Origin: Planctomycetota bacterium
Lineage (GTDB): Bacteria; Planctomycetota; Planctomycetia; Gemmatales; Gemmataceae
Assembly (NCBI GenBank): GCA_021413735.1
Contig: JAIOPV010000254.1
Span: 19,140 to 83,139, forward strand
Length of the DNA stretch: 64,000 nt
Direction: 5' to 3'
Below, in pieces: positions 17,512 through 26,800 of the stretch. Position 1 is the first letter of the stretch, and the number at the start of each line of letters is the position of its first letter. The notes beneath the pieces were generated by a model. That model saw only the letters and a program-made list of their open reading frames with translations, had not been told where the DNA came from and made no database searches. Made by a program: the position numbers and the translations under genes.

Positions 17512-19593
17512 TCACGGCAGCGGCGTGTAGCCCGATGGGCCATACGTGTTCGCCCCTTCGGTTCGCGAGTACATCCGGATGCGGCTCAGGTCCGTGCGAA
17601 TCGGGCTGCGATAATCGCGACAGTGCCCCTCGATCCGACCCATCAGATACAGTTCGACATCGTTCGGGTCGAGGATCTCACTGCCCGGCAGCGGCGGCAC
17701 CTGTCCTGGGTCCATTGGGCGAGCCAACTCCGGCGTGATGAAGATGACCAGTTCACGCTCGGTCGCCTGCACTCGCTGCAAACCCGTCAGGACGTTCAGC
17801 CCTGGAATGTCGCCGATGAACGGGATGCTATTCCGATCACCGCTCAGACTCGTCTGAATCAACCCGGCCACCGCCAGCGTTTCACCCTGACGCAGTTCGA
17901 CCGTCGTGTTCACGTTTCGCGTGTTCATGCCGGGGACCGCTGAGCCGCCAATCGAAGTGCCGGTCGTCGTGTCGCGTTCGCTGACGTTCGCCGACAGCAC
18001 GAGTCGAACTCGGTCGCGGTCCGTGAGGAACGGCGTGAAGCTGAGTTGCACGCCGAACGGGATGTACGACACACCCTGAAGCCCCCCCGCGAGGCCATTG
18101 AATCCGCCAATCACCGGCACCGGGAACTGACCGCCCGCACGGAAATCGGCTGTCTGACCGTTCATTGTCACCAGCGTCGGCTCCGCGAGCGACTTCGCGT
18201 ACTGCATCGTTTTCAAAGCCTTGATCGCAAACGGCACGCGGCCAGCATCGAAACGAGCGAAGACGTTCGCCGGGCCTGCTCCGAGGAAGTTCGTGCTTCC
18301 GCCCACGCCCGTGAAGCCCGCTGCGAGTCCCGTCGTGTTCGCGAAAACCGTGAGGCCGTCCTTGTTCTGCACGCTGAAGTTCATGCCGACGCTGCGAGCC
18401 GCCGCTCGATTCACTTCAGCCACGATCACTCGGAGCATCACCTGCTGCTCGCCAGCAACTTCCAGCAGATTGATGACGTTCGGACCGCCCGCACCCTGAA
18501 ATGCTTCCTGCGTCAGCGGTGGCGTCGTCGCCACCTGATCGGGGAAGCCGCCCGCCGGGATAATCGGAATCTTGCCGACCTCTTCACCGGTCGTGCCTGC
18601 TCCGGTCGCGTTCATGGTCGGATTCACGATCGGGTTCGCACGGATGATCTGAAGGATCTGGCCGCCCTGCACGAAGTCCCGCACACGGCCAGAAACCACG
18701 AGCTTGTCGCCGAGCACTTTCAGCTTCACCGACGAATCGCGAAAGTGCTTGTTGATGTCGTCTTCGAGCGTCTTGTACGACTTCTCCAGGCGTTCCTTCG
18801 CGTCGGGGTCCGGGAAAACTCGCACGAGATAGCTCAGAGTTTCCTGCTTAGTCGCGTCGTTGCGGTCGCCGAACCACAGCGTCAGCACGGTTGCCCCCAC
18901 TGCCTTGCCTTGAAGGAGTAGTTCGCGTGGCGTCGCCGGGTTGAACGCCAGCACTTGCTCGTTGCCCGTCTGGATGCGGAACGGCGTGTCCTTGAACACG
19001 AGAACTCGCGTCTGCCCGACGACCAGATCGAGCGTCGTTTCAGGGTCGATCAGCTTCGAGATATATTTCGCCATCTTCTCGCGAGTCGCGGCGTTCGCTT
19101 TCGGTGCGTTTCCTACTGGTTGCTGCGTCGGCGCATTCAAGGGCGTCGCGGTTGGTGTCGGCATCGGCAGCGGATTCGGTTGCGTCACGTTCGCGGATGG
19201 CACCGACAACTGCGGTTTCGGCTGTGGTGGAATCGGGACCGACGGAATCGGCAGCGGCAGCGGTGGCACTGGTGCTGGCGGCGTGATTGGTTGCGTCGCG
19301 GATGTTGGAACGACTGGAACGACTTGAGCAACTGGCGCATTGCGGTAGACCGACACACCGCCACTTCGTTCAATGATCGGTCGCGGTTTTGGCGGTGCGG
19401 GCAGCACACTCGGCAACGGTAGCGGAGCGGCGGGCACATCTGGCGTGAGCGGAGGCGCGATTGGCATCGGCGGCGAGGCAAACAAGCCGCCGAGGAGCAG
19501 GCACAGGCCCGTCACGGCCGCGACGAATCGCCCTCGAAGCCAGAGCATTCGGCTTCGGTTCGCGAGTCTGCTTGCGGTGTTGACGGTTACCAT
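17512..19593 (-). CDS. Secretin (RcpA/CpaC-type outer-membrane channel)
   Basis: Protein of 693 aa. The ATG at 19593 has GGAGGGGG 4 nt upstream. A signal-anchor-like segment (FVAAVTGLCLLLGGLFASPP) is followed by a Pro-rich linker to about residue 170, then a pilus-secretin N-terminal domain (TTLDLVVGQTRVLVFKDTPF), a BON-like domain (about 270-330, LRVLGDKLVVSGRV type), and the secretin core with VMLRVIVAEVNRAAARSVGM, SLAEPTLVTMNGQTADF, GGQFPVPV and VELRQGETLAVAGLI. RcpA/CpaC secretins form the outer-membrane pore for Flp pili. It is separated from the Tad operon by the sugar-acid operon. Confidence 0.88.
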   Translation of the reverse strand: MVTVNTASRLANRSRMLWLRGRFVAAVTGLCLLLGGLFASPPMPIAPPLTPDVPAAPLPLPSVLPAPPKPRPIIERSGGVSVYRNAPVAQVVPVVPTSATQPITPPAPVPPLPLPIPSVPIPPQPKPQLSVPSANVTQPNPLPMPTPTATPLNAPTQQPVGNAPKANAATREKMAKYISKLIDPETTLDLVVGQTRVLVFKDTPFRIQTGNEQVLAFNPATPRELLLQGKAVGATVLTLWFGDRNDATKQETLSYLVRVFPDPDAKERLEKSYKTLEDDINKHFRDSSVKLKVLGDKLVVSGRVRDFVQGGQILQIIRANPIVNPTMNATGAGTTGEEVGKIPIIPAGGFPDQVATTPPLTQEAFQGAGGPNVINLLEVAGEQQVMLRVIVAEVNRAAARSVGMNFSVQNKDGLTVFANTTGLAAGFTGVGGSTNFLGAGPANVFARFDAGRVPFAIKALKTMQYAKSLAEPTLVTMNGQTADFRAGGQFPVPVIGGFNGLAGGLQGVSYIPFGVQLSFTPFLTDRDRVRLVLSANVSERDTTTGTSIGGSAVPGMNTRNVNTTVELRQGETLAVAGLIQTSLSGDRNSIPFIGDIPGLNVLTGLQRVQATERELVIFITPELARPMDPGQVPPLPGSEILDPNDVELYLMGRIEGHCRDYRSPIRTDLSRIRMYSRTEGANTYGPSGYTPLP

Positions 19594-19853
19594 GTGTCCC
19601 CCTCCGACCCAAAGACATTGCCGGTTCGGCAGACGTTCCCCATCTGCTGAACTGCCCACGTCGCCAGCAGCGCCGACTCGTTCCCCCGACCGACGCTGCA
19701 ACGACTGCGAGCGAGGACTGATACCGGCTTGAGAATTCGTGTCAAGCCGAGCCGAGAAAGCGACCATGATTTCGCTTGCGTTATTTCGCTCTGCTGCTAT
19801 TCCCGTCGCTCGGCTGTCGCATTGACGGCTCGAATCTACGGAGGAATGCCCTC

Positions 19854-20129
19854 ATGTGTCTGCGCAAGGGACTGCTCGGGCTGGCTGCGATGTTCACGAT
19901 CACGGGTTCTGTTCTGGCGGAACCGCCGGTGAATCCGCTGGTCGAAGGACGTGAGCCGAACCCAGTGGTCCGCGAGTTTTACGAAACGGAACCAGCTCCG
20001 TTCGAGTACGCGGGCGGATCGGGAAGTGAAGTTGTGCTTGGGACAACCTGGTGGGTTTCCCGTGCGACGTGGGAGCTGTTACTGAACAAGCTGACGATGC
20101 CGCTCGGCGAGATGGAACTGTGGGATTGA
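19854..20129 (+). CDS. Small secreted protein of unknown function
   Basis: Protein of 91 aa. GGAGGA at 19840-19845 lies 8 nt before the ATG, which decides the start. A signal peptide (MCLRKGLLGLAAMFTITGSV, cleavage near LAE) is followed by about 68 residues with NPLVEGREPNPVVREFYETE and a Trp-rich end (TTWWVSRATWELLL). It is divergent from the secretin gene, with 260 bp between. I recognise no family. Confidence 0.6.
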   Translation: MCLRKGLLGLAAMFTITGSVLAEPPVNPLVEGREPNPVVREFYETEPAPFEYAGGSGSEVVLGTTWWVSRATWELLLNKLTMPLGEMELWD

Positions 20130-20266
20130 ATTCGGACGTCGTATCAGGTGTCCGCGGGTTGAGACCGGAGGGGGACCCGCGACCGTCAGGCAGGATCACC
20201 TCGGGTCGTTTCCCAACTTGAATCGGCCGTCACGCGTTGGGGTTTGCTGCTACATTATTCCGGGCC

Positions 20267-21610
20267 ATGCAGCCTTCGCGATCTCAACAAACGCTCGGTC
20301 TCGCCGTCATCACCATCGGCGTTTGGGTGATCGTCGCCGCACCTCTCTCGATCGGAAGCGACGCGAGCATCCGCTTCGACATGCTCACCCAACTCCTTCG
20401 TGATGTCACCATCCCCAAAGAGAAGTATTCGCTCTATGGCCCGATCGCGGCGACCCCATTCTGGTACGTCGGCGAAGCGATCGGCCGGAACCCAGACACC
20501 GTGTTCGTGTTCAACCGCGTGATTTTCCTCGCGGGACTGGCCGGGTTGTGGGCGGTGTTACGCCCGCTGCTTTCCGAATGTGAACGACAGCGATTCGTCG
20601 TCTTGCTGCTGTTCGGCAGCATGTTTCCGTATCACGTGATGTCGTTCTTCGCGGAGGTGTTCCACGCGGTTTGCGTCGGTCTAGGTTTAGCGTTGATCGC
20701 AGTGCGCCCCGGCTGGTGGTCGCGACTTGGCTGTGTGCTGGTGGTGTGGGGCACTGCGAATGTGCCGGCGTCTTCTGTGAGTTTGGCGTTCGCGGCTCTC
20801 GTGCTGACCGTGCAGCGCCGGAAGCTGCGTTATTTGTTGCTCCCAGCGATCACGGCTGCCCTCATTCTGCTGGAAAACTGGGTGCGACGCGGCGATCTGT
20901 TCAACGGCGGATACGAAGGCGAAGCGGGAAGCGTGACTGCACTTCCGTATTCGGGGCAGATCGGATTCAGCTATCCGCTGTTCTTCGGTTTGCTCGCGGT
21001 GCTGTTCTAGTTCGGGAAGGGGTTGCTGTTCTTCACGCCAGGGCTTTTCGCACGGCTCCCGGAGGTCGATTCCGAAACGCAGCCTGATCGCGAAGCCGAG
21101 TTGCGGTTGGTGTATCGGGTGTGGCTCGCCGTGGTGGTGGGGTTGGTGTTGGTCTACGCTCGGTGGTGGGCGTGGTACGGCGGAGCTGTGTGGGGCCCGC
21201 GTTTCTTCCTGTTCGCGTGCCTTCCCGCATCGTTGGTGCTGGCGCGCTGGACCGCACGACCCGAACGGCATTCTCTCATTGCGAATCTTCTCGTGTTGCT
21301 GGCAGTGGCGTTATCGTGCTGGGTCGGAGCGAACGGGATCGTGTACCTCGATTACGACCACGCGATGTTCCGCGATAACAACTTCGCGCTCGAATTCATG
21401 ACGTGGTTCGTGCCCGAGTGTTCGGTGCTGTGGCGACCGTTCGTAGTTCACAAAGCACTCGACAAAGCCGACTTCCTCCGGCTGGTCGCGTTCGGGGTGG
21501 GGTTTGCGTATCTCGCGTGGCCTGTCGGGGTGATTCTGAGCCAACAAGTTCGCAGGACGGCGGTCGAGTTGTGGCAGAGCGTTCGCGAGGGTGCTGCCTG
21601 GAAGTTTTGA
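20267..21610 (+). pseudogene. Polytopic membrane protein interrupted by one in-frame TAG
   Basis: One continuous frame of 447 sense codons is broken only by TAG at 21008-21010. The first part (247 aa) has many membrane helices (LGLAVITIGVWVIVAAPLSI and so on) and ends ..FFGLLAVLF. The same frame continues with FGKGLLFFTPGLFARLPEVD, then more helices and ARWWAWYGGAVWGPRFFLFA. That W-Y-G-x-x-W-G-P-R-F pattern is seen in dolichyl-phosphate-mannose-type glycosyltransferase-like membrane proteins. A single change such as TCG to TAG would explain the break. Recent nonsense mutation, sequencing error and readthrough are all possible. Confidence 0.7.
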
Positions 21611-21666
21611 TTTGATTCCGCGTGTGGATGGTGGTTGTCTGTGTTGAATTGCAGGGGGTAGCGTCG

Positions 21667-21886
21667 TTCTGATATGGTTTCTTCCGGACGATCGAGATGG
21701 TTCCGGACGTGGATTTGATTCTCGCGTCAGCAGAAATGGATGCAACCGCATCCAAGAACTAGCTTTAGCCACATTCTGATGTGGTTTCTTCCGGACGAAT
21801 GGGATGATTCCGGGACTGAAACGATTGGTTCCGGCTCTGAAATGATTGGTTCCGGAGGTGGGGTGGGGAAGTGGGCCGGAATCAAA
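21667..21886 (+). repeat. Dispersed TTCCGG-rich repeat, two tandem-like copies
   Basis: Copy 1 (21667-21722) and copy 2 (21774-21886) both start with TTCTGAT.TGGTTTCTTCC and carry repeated GGTTCCGG blocks. Copy 2 contains an internal duplication of a 21-bp unit around TGATTGGTTCCGG. The reverse complement of the same sequence is found at 42700-42790. The 506 bp between the broken membrane gene and pfaD (21611-22116) otherwise holds only pyrimidine-rich DNA. Confidence 0.8.
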
Positions 21887-22116
21887 TCGCAACACACAGC
21901 ACGCTTGACTCCCAACAAACGTTAGGAAAAGGTCGCCTCGTTCGACTGCTGAGTTCGTGCGTTGCTCCCGTTTCCCGCCTTCGGTTTTGTCCGTGCCCGT
22001 ACCCCTGCCCAATTCTGTCTTTCCCGTCTTCCCCGCTTCCTGGGTTCGTTGCCATTTCAGCATATTTCGATACCCCATAACTTGTACCGATACGCCCCAA
22101 AGCAGCACAACTACCG

Positions 22117-23757
22117 ATGACCCACCCGGTCGGGAATACCGCCTCATCTGCCGCCCCGTTCGGGTACTGGACCCCTGCCGGACACGGGCCGCTACCAGAT
22201 ACTCCGGCCGAGTTTCGCGCTGCCCTTGGCGAACTCCGGCAACCGGTTGTCGTTGTTCGCACAGATCGCGGCTACGCCCTCGCGCACGGCGGTTTCCTCG
22301 CCTTCACACCGCCGCACGCCTGGGCATTCCCGATCGTCGCGCACCTTCAACCACTTGGTCCCAACCAACTCGGCGACCCGGCGTTTCTGAAAGATCACGG
22401 TCTGCGTTACCCGTACATGACCGGCGCGATGGCCAACGGCATCGGATCAGCCGAGATTGCCGAAGCCATGAGCCTCGCGGGAATGCTTGGCAGTTTTGGT
22501 GCCGCCGGCTTGTCGTTGGAGCGAATCGGGCAAGCGGTCGATCGGTTGAAGTCGCACCTTGGCACATCGCCGTTCGCGGTGAACCTGATTCACAGCCCGA
22601 ACGAGCCAGCCCATGAGATGGCGACGGCTGAGCTACTGCTCGCGAAGGGCGTGCGGCTCGTCGAGGCGTCGGCGTATCTCGATCTGACGCCGGCAATCGT
22701 GCGATACCGTGCGGTTGGCTTCAAGGAAACTGGCCCAGCGAACCGCGTCATCGCCAAGATTTCACGGGTGGAAGTCGCAACGAAGTTCCTGTCGCCGCCG
22801 CCCGAGAAAATGCTGCGAGAGTTGGTCGCTGCGGGGCACATCACGCAGCAAGAAGCGACGTTCGCGGCACGCTTCCCGATGGCCGACGACATCACTGCCG
22901 AAGCCGACAGCGGCGGCCACACCGACAACCGACCCGCGATCACGCTGCTTCCGACGATCATCGCCCTGCGAGACCGGCTTCAACGGCAGTTCCAGTATGC
23001 GAAGCCGCCGCGTGTGGGGTTGGCCGGCGGCATCGCAACACCGTCATCCGTGGCTGCCGCGTTCGCGATGGGTGCGGCGTATGTCGTCACGGGAAGCGTC
23101 AATCAGGCGTGCGTGGAGTCCGGCAGTTCGGATGCCGTGCGTAAGATGCTTGCGGAGGCGGGTCAGGCCGATGTCACGATGGCACCGGCCGCGGATATGT
23201 TCGAGATGGGCGTGAAGGTGCAAGTGCTGAAACGCGGCACCATGTTCCCGATGCGAGCCACGAAACTGTTCGAGTTGTATCGAGCATATCCAAGTTGGGA
23301 AGCGATCCCGGAGGCCGAGCGGGTCCAGGTTGAGAAGACGCTGTTGAAGACGACCTTCAACGACATCTGGGAGCAGACACGAGCGTTCTTCCAGCGCCGT
23401 GATCCAACGCAGTTGCCGAAAGCCGAGTCGGATCCGAAGCATCGCATGGCCCTTGTGTTCCGCTGGTATCTGGGGCTTTCGAGTCGGTGGGCGAACGCCG
23501 GTGAAAGCGGTCGGCAGCTCGATTATCAAGTATGGTGCGGGCCTGCGATGGGAGCGTTCAACGAGTGGGTGAAAGGCTCGTCGCTGGAGGCGTCGGCGAA
23601 CCGCACGGTGGTTGCTGTCGCGAAGAATCTGCTGTTCGGAGCGTGCATCGTGTTGCGTCGGCAATCGCTGCGACAGTGTGGCGTTCACCTGCCGGATGAA
23701 TACTTCCCGATGGGGCCGATGGAACCCGCGGCGTTACCGTGGGCAACGATGTCGTAA
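22117..23757 (+). CDS. pfaD: PUFA-synthase enoyl reductase, PfaD type
   Basis: Protein of 546 aa, FMN-dependent enoyl reductase of the 2-nitropropane-dioxygenase-like TIM barrels. PfaD features include PYMTGAMANGIGSAEIAEAM, LGSFGAAGLSLERI, NLIHSPNEPAHEMA, VEASAYLDLTPAIVRYR, SGGHTDNRPA (typical His), VGLAGGIATPSSVAAAFAMG and VTGSVNQACVESGSS. The length equals standalone PfaD/Pfa1. It would reduce enoyl-ACP intermediates on the PfaA-type synthase in cycles where the double bond is not kept. First gene of the pfa-ole cluster, 141 bp before the PfaA-type gene. No clear ribosome binding site. Confidence 0.93.
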   Translation: MTHPVGNTASSAAPFGYWTPAGHGPLPDTPAEFRAALGELRQPVVVVRTDRGYALAHGGFLAFTPPHAWAFPIVAHLQPLGPNQLGDPAFLKDHGLRYPYMTGAMANGIGSAEIAEAMSLAGMLGSFGAAGLSLERIGQAVDRLKSHLGTSPFAVNLIHSPNEPAHEMATAELLLAKGVRLVEASAYLDLTPAIVRYRAVGFKETGPANRVIAKISRVEVATKFLSPPPEKMLRELVAAGHITQQEATFAARFPMADDITAEADSGGHTDNRPAITLLPTIIALRDRLQRQFQYAKPPRVGLAGGIATPSSVAAAFAMGAAYVVTGSVNQACVESGSSDAVRKMLAEAGQADVTMAPAADMFEMGVKVQVLKRGTMFPMRATKLFELYRAYPSWEAIPEAERVQVEKTLLKTTFNDIWEQTRAFFQRRDPTQLPKAESDPKHRMALVFRWYLGLSSRWANAGESGRQLDYQVWCGPAMGAFNEWVKGSSLEASANRTVVAVAKNLLFGACIVLRRQSLRQCGVHLPDEYFPMGPMEPAALPWATMS

Positions 23758-23771
23758 CGAAAACAGGACGC

Positions 23772-23876
23772 GAGCCACGGGGTTTATCCCCGTGGTCTTC
23801 GAGACACGACCAAAGACCACGGGGATAAACCCCGTGGCTCACAAAACATCAAAACATTCCCGAGGCAATGCCTCGG
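23772..23876. repeat. 28-bp perfect inverted repeat plus a short palindrome
   Basis: Arms at 23772-23799 and 23813-23840 are exact reverse complements (core CCACGGGGTTTATCCCC) with a 13-nt loop. A second small palindrome, CCGAGGCAATGCCTCGG, lies at 23860-23876. Both fill most of the 141 bp between the pfaD- and pfaA-type genes. In RNA the large hairpin could damp readthrough or protect the upstream message. Confidence 0.9.
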
Positions 23877-23898
23877 ATCGCAACGTCGGAGCAAAGCG

Positions 23899-26800
23899 TT
23901 GACTGCTGCTGCAAATCGAAATGAGCCGTTGGCAATCGTCGGCATCGGGTGCCTGTTCCCGAAAGCTGCCGGTCCAGGGTTCTATTGGGCGAACGTGAAG
24001 CAAGGCGTCGACTGCATCGACGAAGTGCCGGCAACGCACTGGAACCCCGCCGACTACTTCGACGCCGACCCCAAAGCCCCCGACATGACCTACGCTCGTC
24101 GCGGCGGGTTCCTCGATGTCGTGGACTTCAACCCGCTCGAATTCGGCATCGCCCCCCGCGACATCGAAGCCACCGACACAACGCAACTGCTCGGGTTGGT
24201 CGCGGCCAAGCAAGCGCTCACCGACGCCGGCATCCGTTTCGCCGACCGCAGAAAAGAAGACCGCGGCCCGCCGAAAGCTGAAGACAGGCGGAGAAGAGCA
24301 GACGACGGATCGGGGTTCCTGGCGTCTGCCAACAGTCCTGCGAACTCGGTTGTGGACCGTTCGCGAGTCTCCGTCATCCTTGGCGTCACGGGCACGCTCG
24401 AACTCGTCATTCCGCTCGGGGCACGGCTCGGCCATCCCAAGTGGAAGCAGGCAATGCGTGACGCCGGCATTCCGGCCGATCGCATCGAAGACGCCTCGGC
24501 TCGCATCGCCGAATCCTACGTCCCCTGGCAAGAGAACAGCTTCCCTGGTCTGCTCGGCAACGTCGTCGCTGGTCGAATCGCGAACCGCCTCGACCTCGGC
24601 GGCACGAACTGCGTCGTCGATGCCGCGTGTGCCAGTTCGCTCAGCGCCGTTCACCTCGCGGCAATGGAACTGCAAACCGGTCGGGCCGATGTTGTCGTCA
24701 CCGGTGGGTGTGACACGTTCAACGACATCTTCATGTACATGTGCTTCAGCAAGACGCCGGCGCTTTCCGCGACGGGCAACGCGAAGCCATTCGATGCCAA
24801 CGGCGACGGCACCATCCTCGGCGAAGGGCTGGGGATGGTCGTGCTGAAGCGACTCTCCGATGCCGAAGCCGCCGGCGATACCATCTACGCTGTGATTCGC
24901 GGCATCGGTTCAAGCAGCGACGGCAAAGGCAACGCGATCTATGCCCCGAGCGCCGAAGGCCAGCGGCGTTGCTTGAAGAACGCTTACGCCGAAGCGGGCA
25001 TCACGCCTGACACCATCGAACTGGTCGAGGCGCACGGCACCGGCACCAAGGTCGGCGACGCCACCGAGGTCACGGCGCTGACCGAGATTTACGGTTCGGT
25101 AAACAACGGAAAGCGAAGCGGCACGGGTCGGCCGTGGGCTGCGATCGGTTCCGTGAAGTCACAGATCGGGCACACGAAAGCTGCTGCCGGTGCCGCGTCG
25201 CTCATCAAGGTTGCCCTCGCGCTGCACTTCAAGGTGTTGCCGCCGACGATCAAGGTGACGCAACCGGTCGAACCGCTCGCATCCGCCGATTCGCCCTTCT
25301 ATGTGAACCTCACAATGCGGCCGTGGTTGCCGCGCAAGGAACACCCACGACGAGCCGCGGTGTCGGCGTTCGGCTTCGGCGGCAGCAACTTCCACGCGGT
25401 GCTTGAGGAGTACGGTGCCGCGAAGACCGACCTCGACTGGGATGGCTCCGTCGAAATCGTCGCGATTGGTGCAGACACGCCGCAGCAACTCGTCGCCGAA
25501 CTGGAGAAACTCGGAGCGAAGATCCACCCCTCACCGACGCCGCTGGAGGGAGTTGGAGCGGCGACTAACTGGGCCTCCTTTGCTCGCTTCGCGGAACGGT
25601 CGCGGTCGTCGTTTGATGTGCTGTCGCCGTGCAGGCTCACGTTCGCGGCGCACCGCACGCTCACCGATCTGCCGAAGCTCTTGAACAGCGCGAAGACCCG
25701 ACTCATCGCCGAAACCGAGTCCACGGGCTGGCACACCCCCGACGGCGTTTTCTACGGGCGTGGCCCTGGCGAGGGCTTGCTCGGCGTGCTGTTCCCAGGG
25801 CAGGGATCGCAGTCCGTCGGAATGCTGCGTGATCTCGCGTGCCTGTTTCCCGAGGTGCTGGAAAGCCTTGCAGAAGCGAACCGTGCTGTCACCGCACAAT
25901 CGCAGGACGAAACCGACAACCACCGACTTTCCGACCGCATCTACCCACCGACGAGTTTCGATCCCGACGCCAAGAAGCGCCAGGATCTCGACCTGCGAGA
26001 CACGGCGAACGCTCAACCCGCTCTCGGCGCCGTGAGCTTCGGTGCGTGGCAGGTTCTCTCGGATCGTTTCGGCGTGCTGGCCGGCGCATTCGCGGGGCAC
26101 AGCTACGGCGAACTCGTCGCCCTCGCCGCTGCGGGACGATTCTCGCCAGCCGATCTGTTCAGTCTGTCGCGTTTGCGTGGTCGCCTCATGGGCGAACGCC
26201 GAAGCGGTGATGCTGGAGCCATGCTCGCGGTGCTGGCTTCGATCGGCGATATCGAAGCGGTTATCCGAGAGCACAAACTCGACCTGATAATCGCGAACCG
26301 CAACGGGCCGAAACAGTCGGTGCTTTCCGGTGCGACGGCGGAAATCGAACGTGCCCAGCAAGCACTCGGCAATGCGAAATTGAAGTCGTTGCGGCTCCCC
26401 GTCGCGGCAGCGTTTCACAGTCCGTTCGTGGCCGATGCTGCGATTCCATTCCGTGCTGCCCTCGATGGTGTCGAATTCGGTCGCGGTGCCGTGCCGGTGT
26501 TCGCGAACACGACCGCCGCCGAGTATCCCGCCGACGTCCACTCTGCCCAGACGTTGCTGGCCAACCAACTCGCGAACCCCGTGGCGTTCGTCGAGGAAAT
26601 CAAGGCGATGGTCGCCGCCGGCGTGAAGACGTTCCTCGAAGTCGGGCCTGGCACCGTTCTCACCAAGCTGGTTGAAGCGATCACCGAGTACGCCGGGATT
26701 ACGGGGGTCGAAGCGTTCGCGCTGGATGCCTCTGGGGGCAAACAGCCCGGTGTGTTAGACTTGGGGCGTGTGCTCGCTCGGCTCGCGGCTCGTGGTCATC

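Noticed and set aside
21667..21886. Repeated TTCCGG blocks as a possible CRISPR array
   Set aside because: Units are unequal, there are no regular unique spacers, no cas genes are in the window, and the same element occurs inverted 21 kb away.
25531..26568. Minus-strand frame of 345 codons inside the PfaA-type gene
   Set aside because: Antisense to the acyltransferase region of a clear megasynthase; composition typical of shadow frames.
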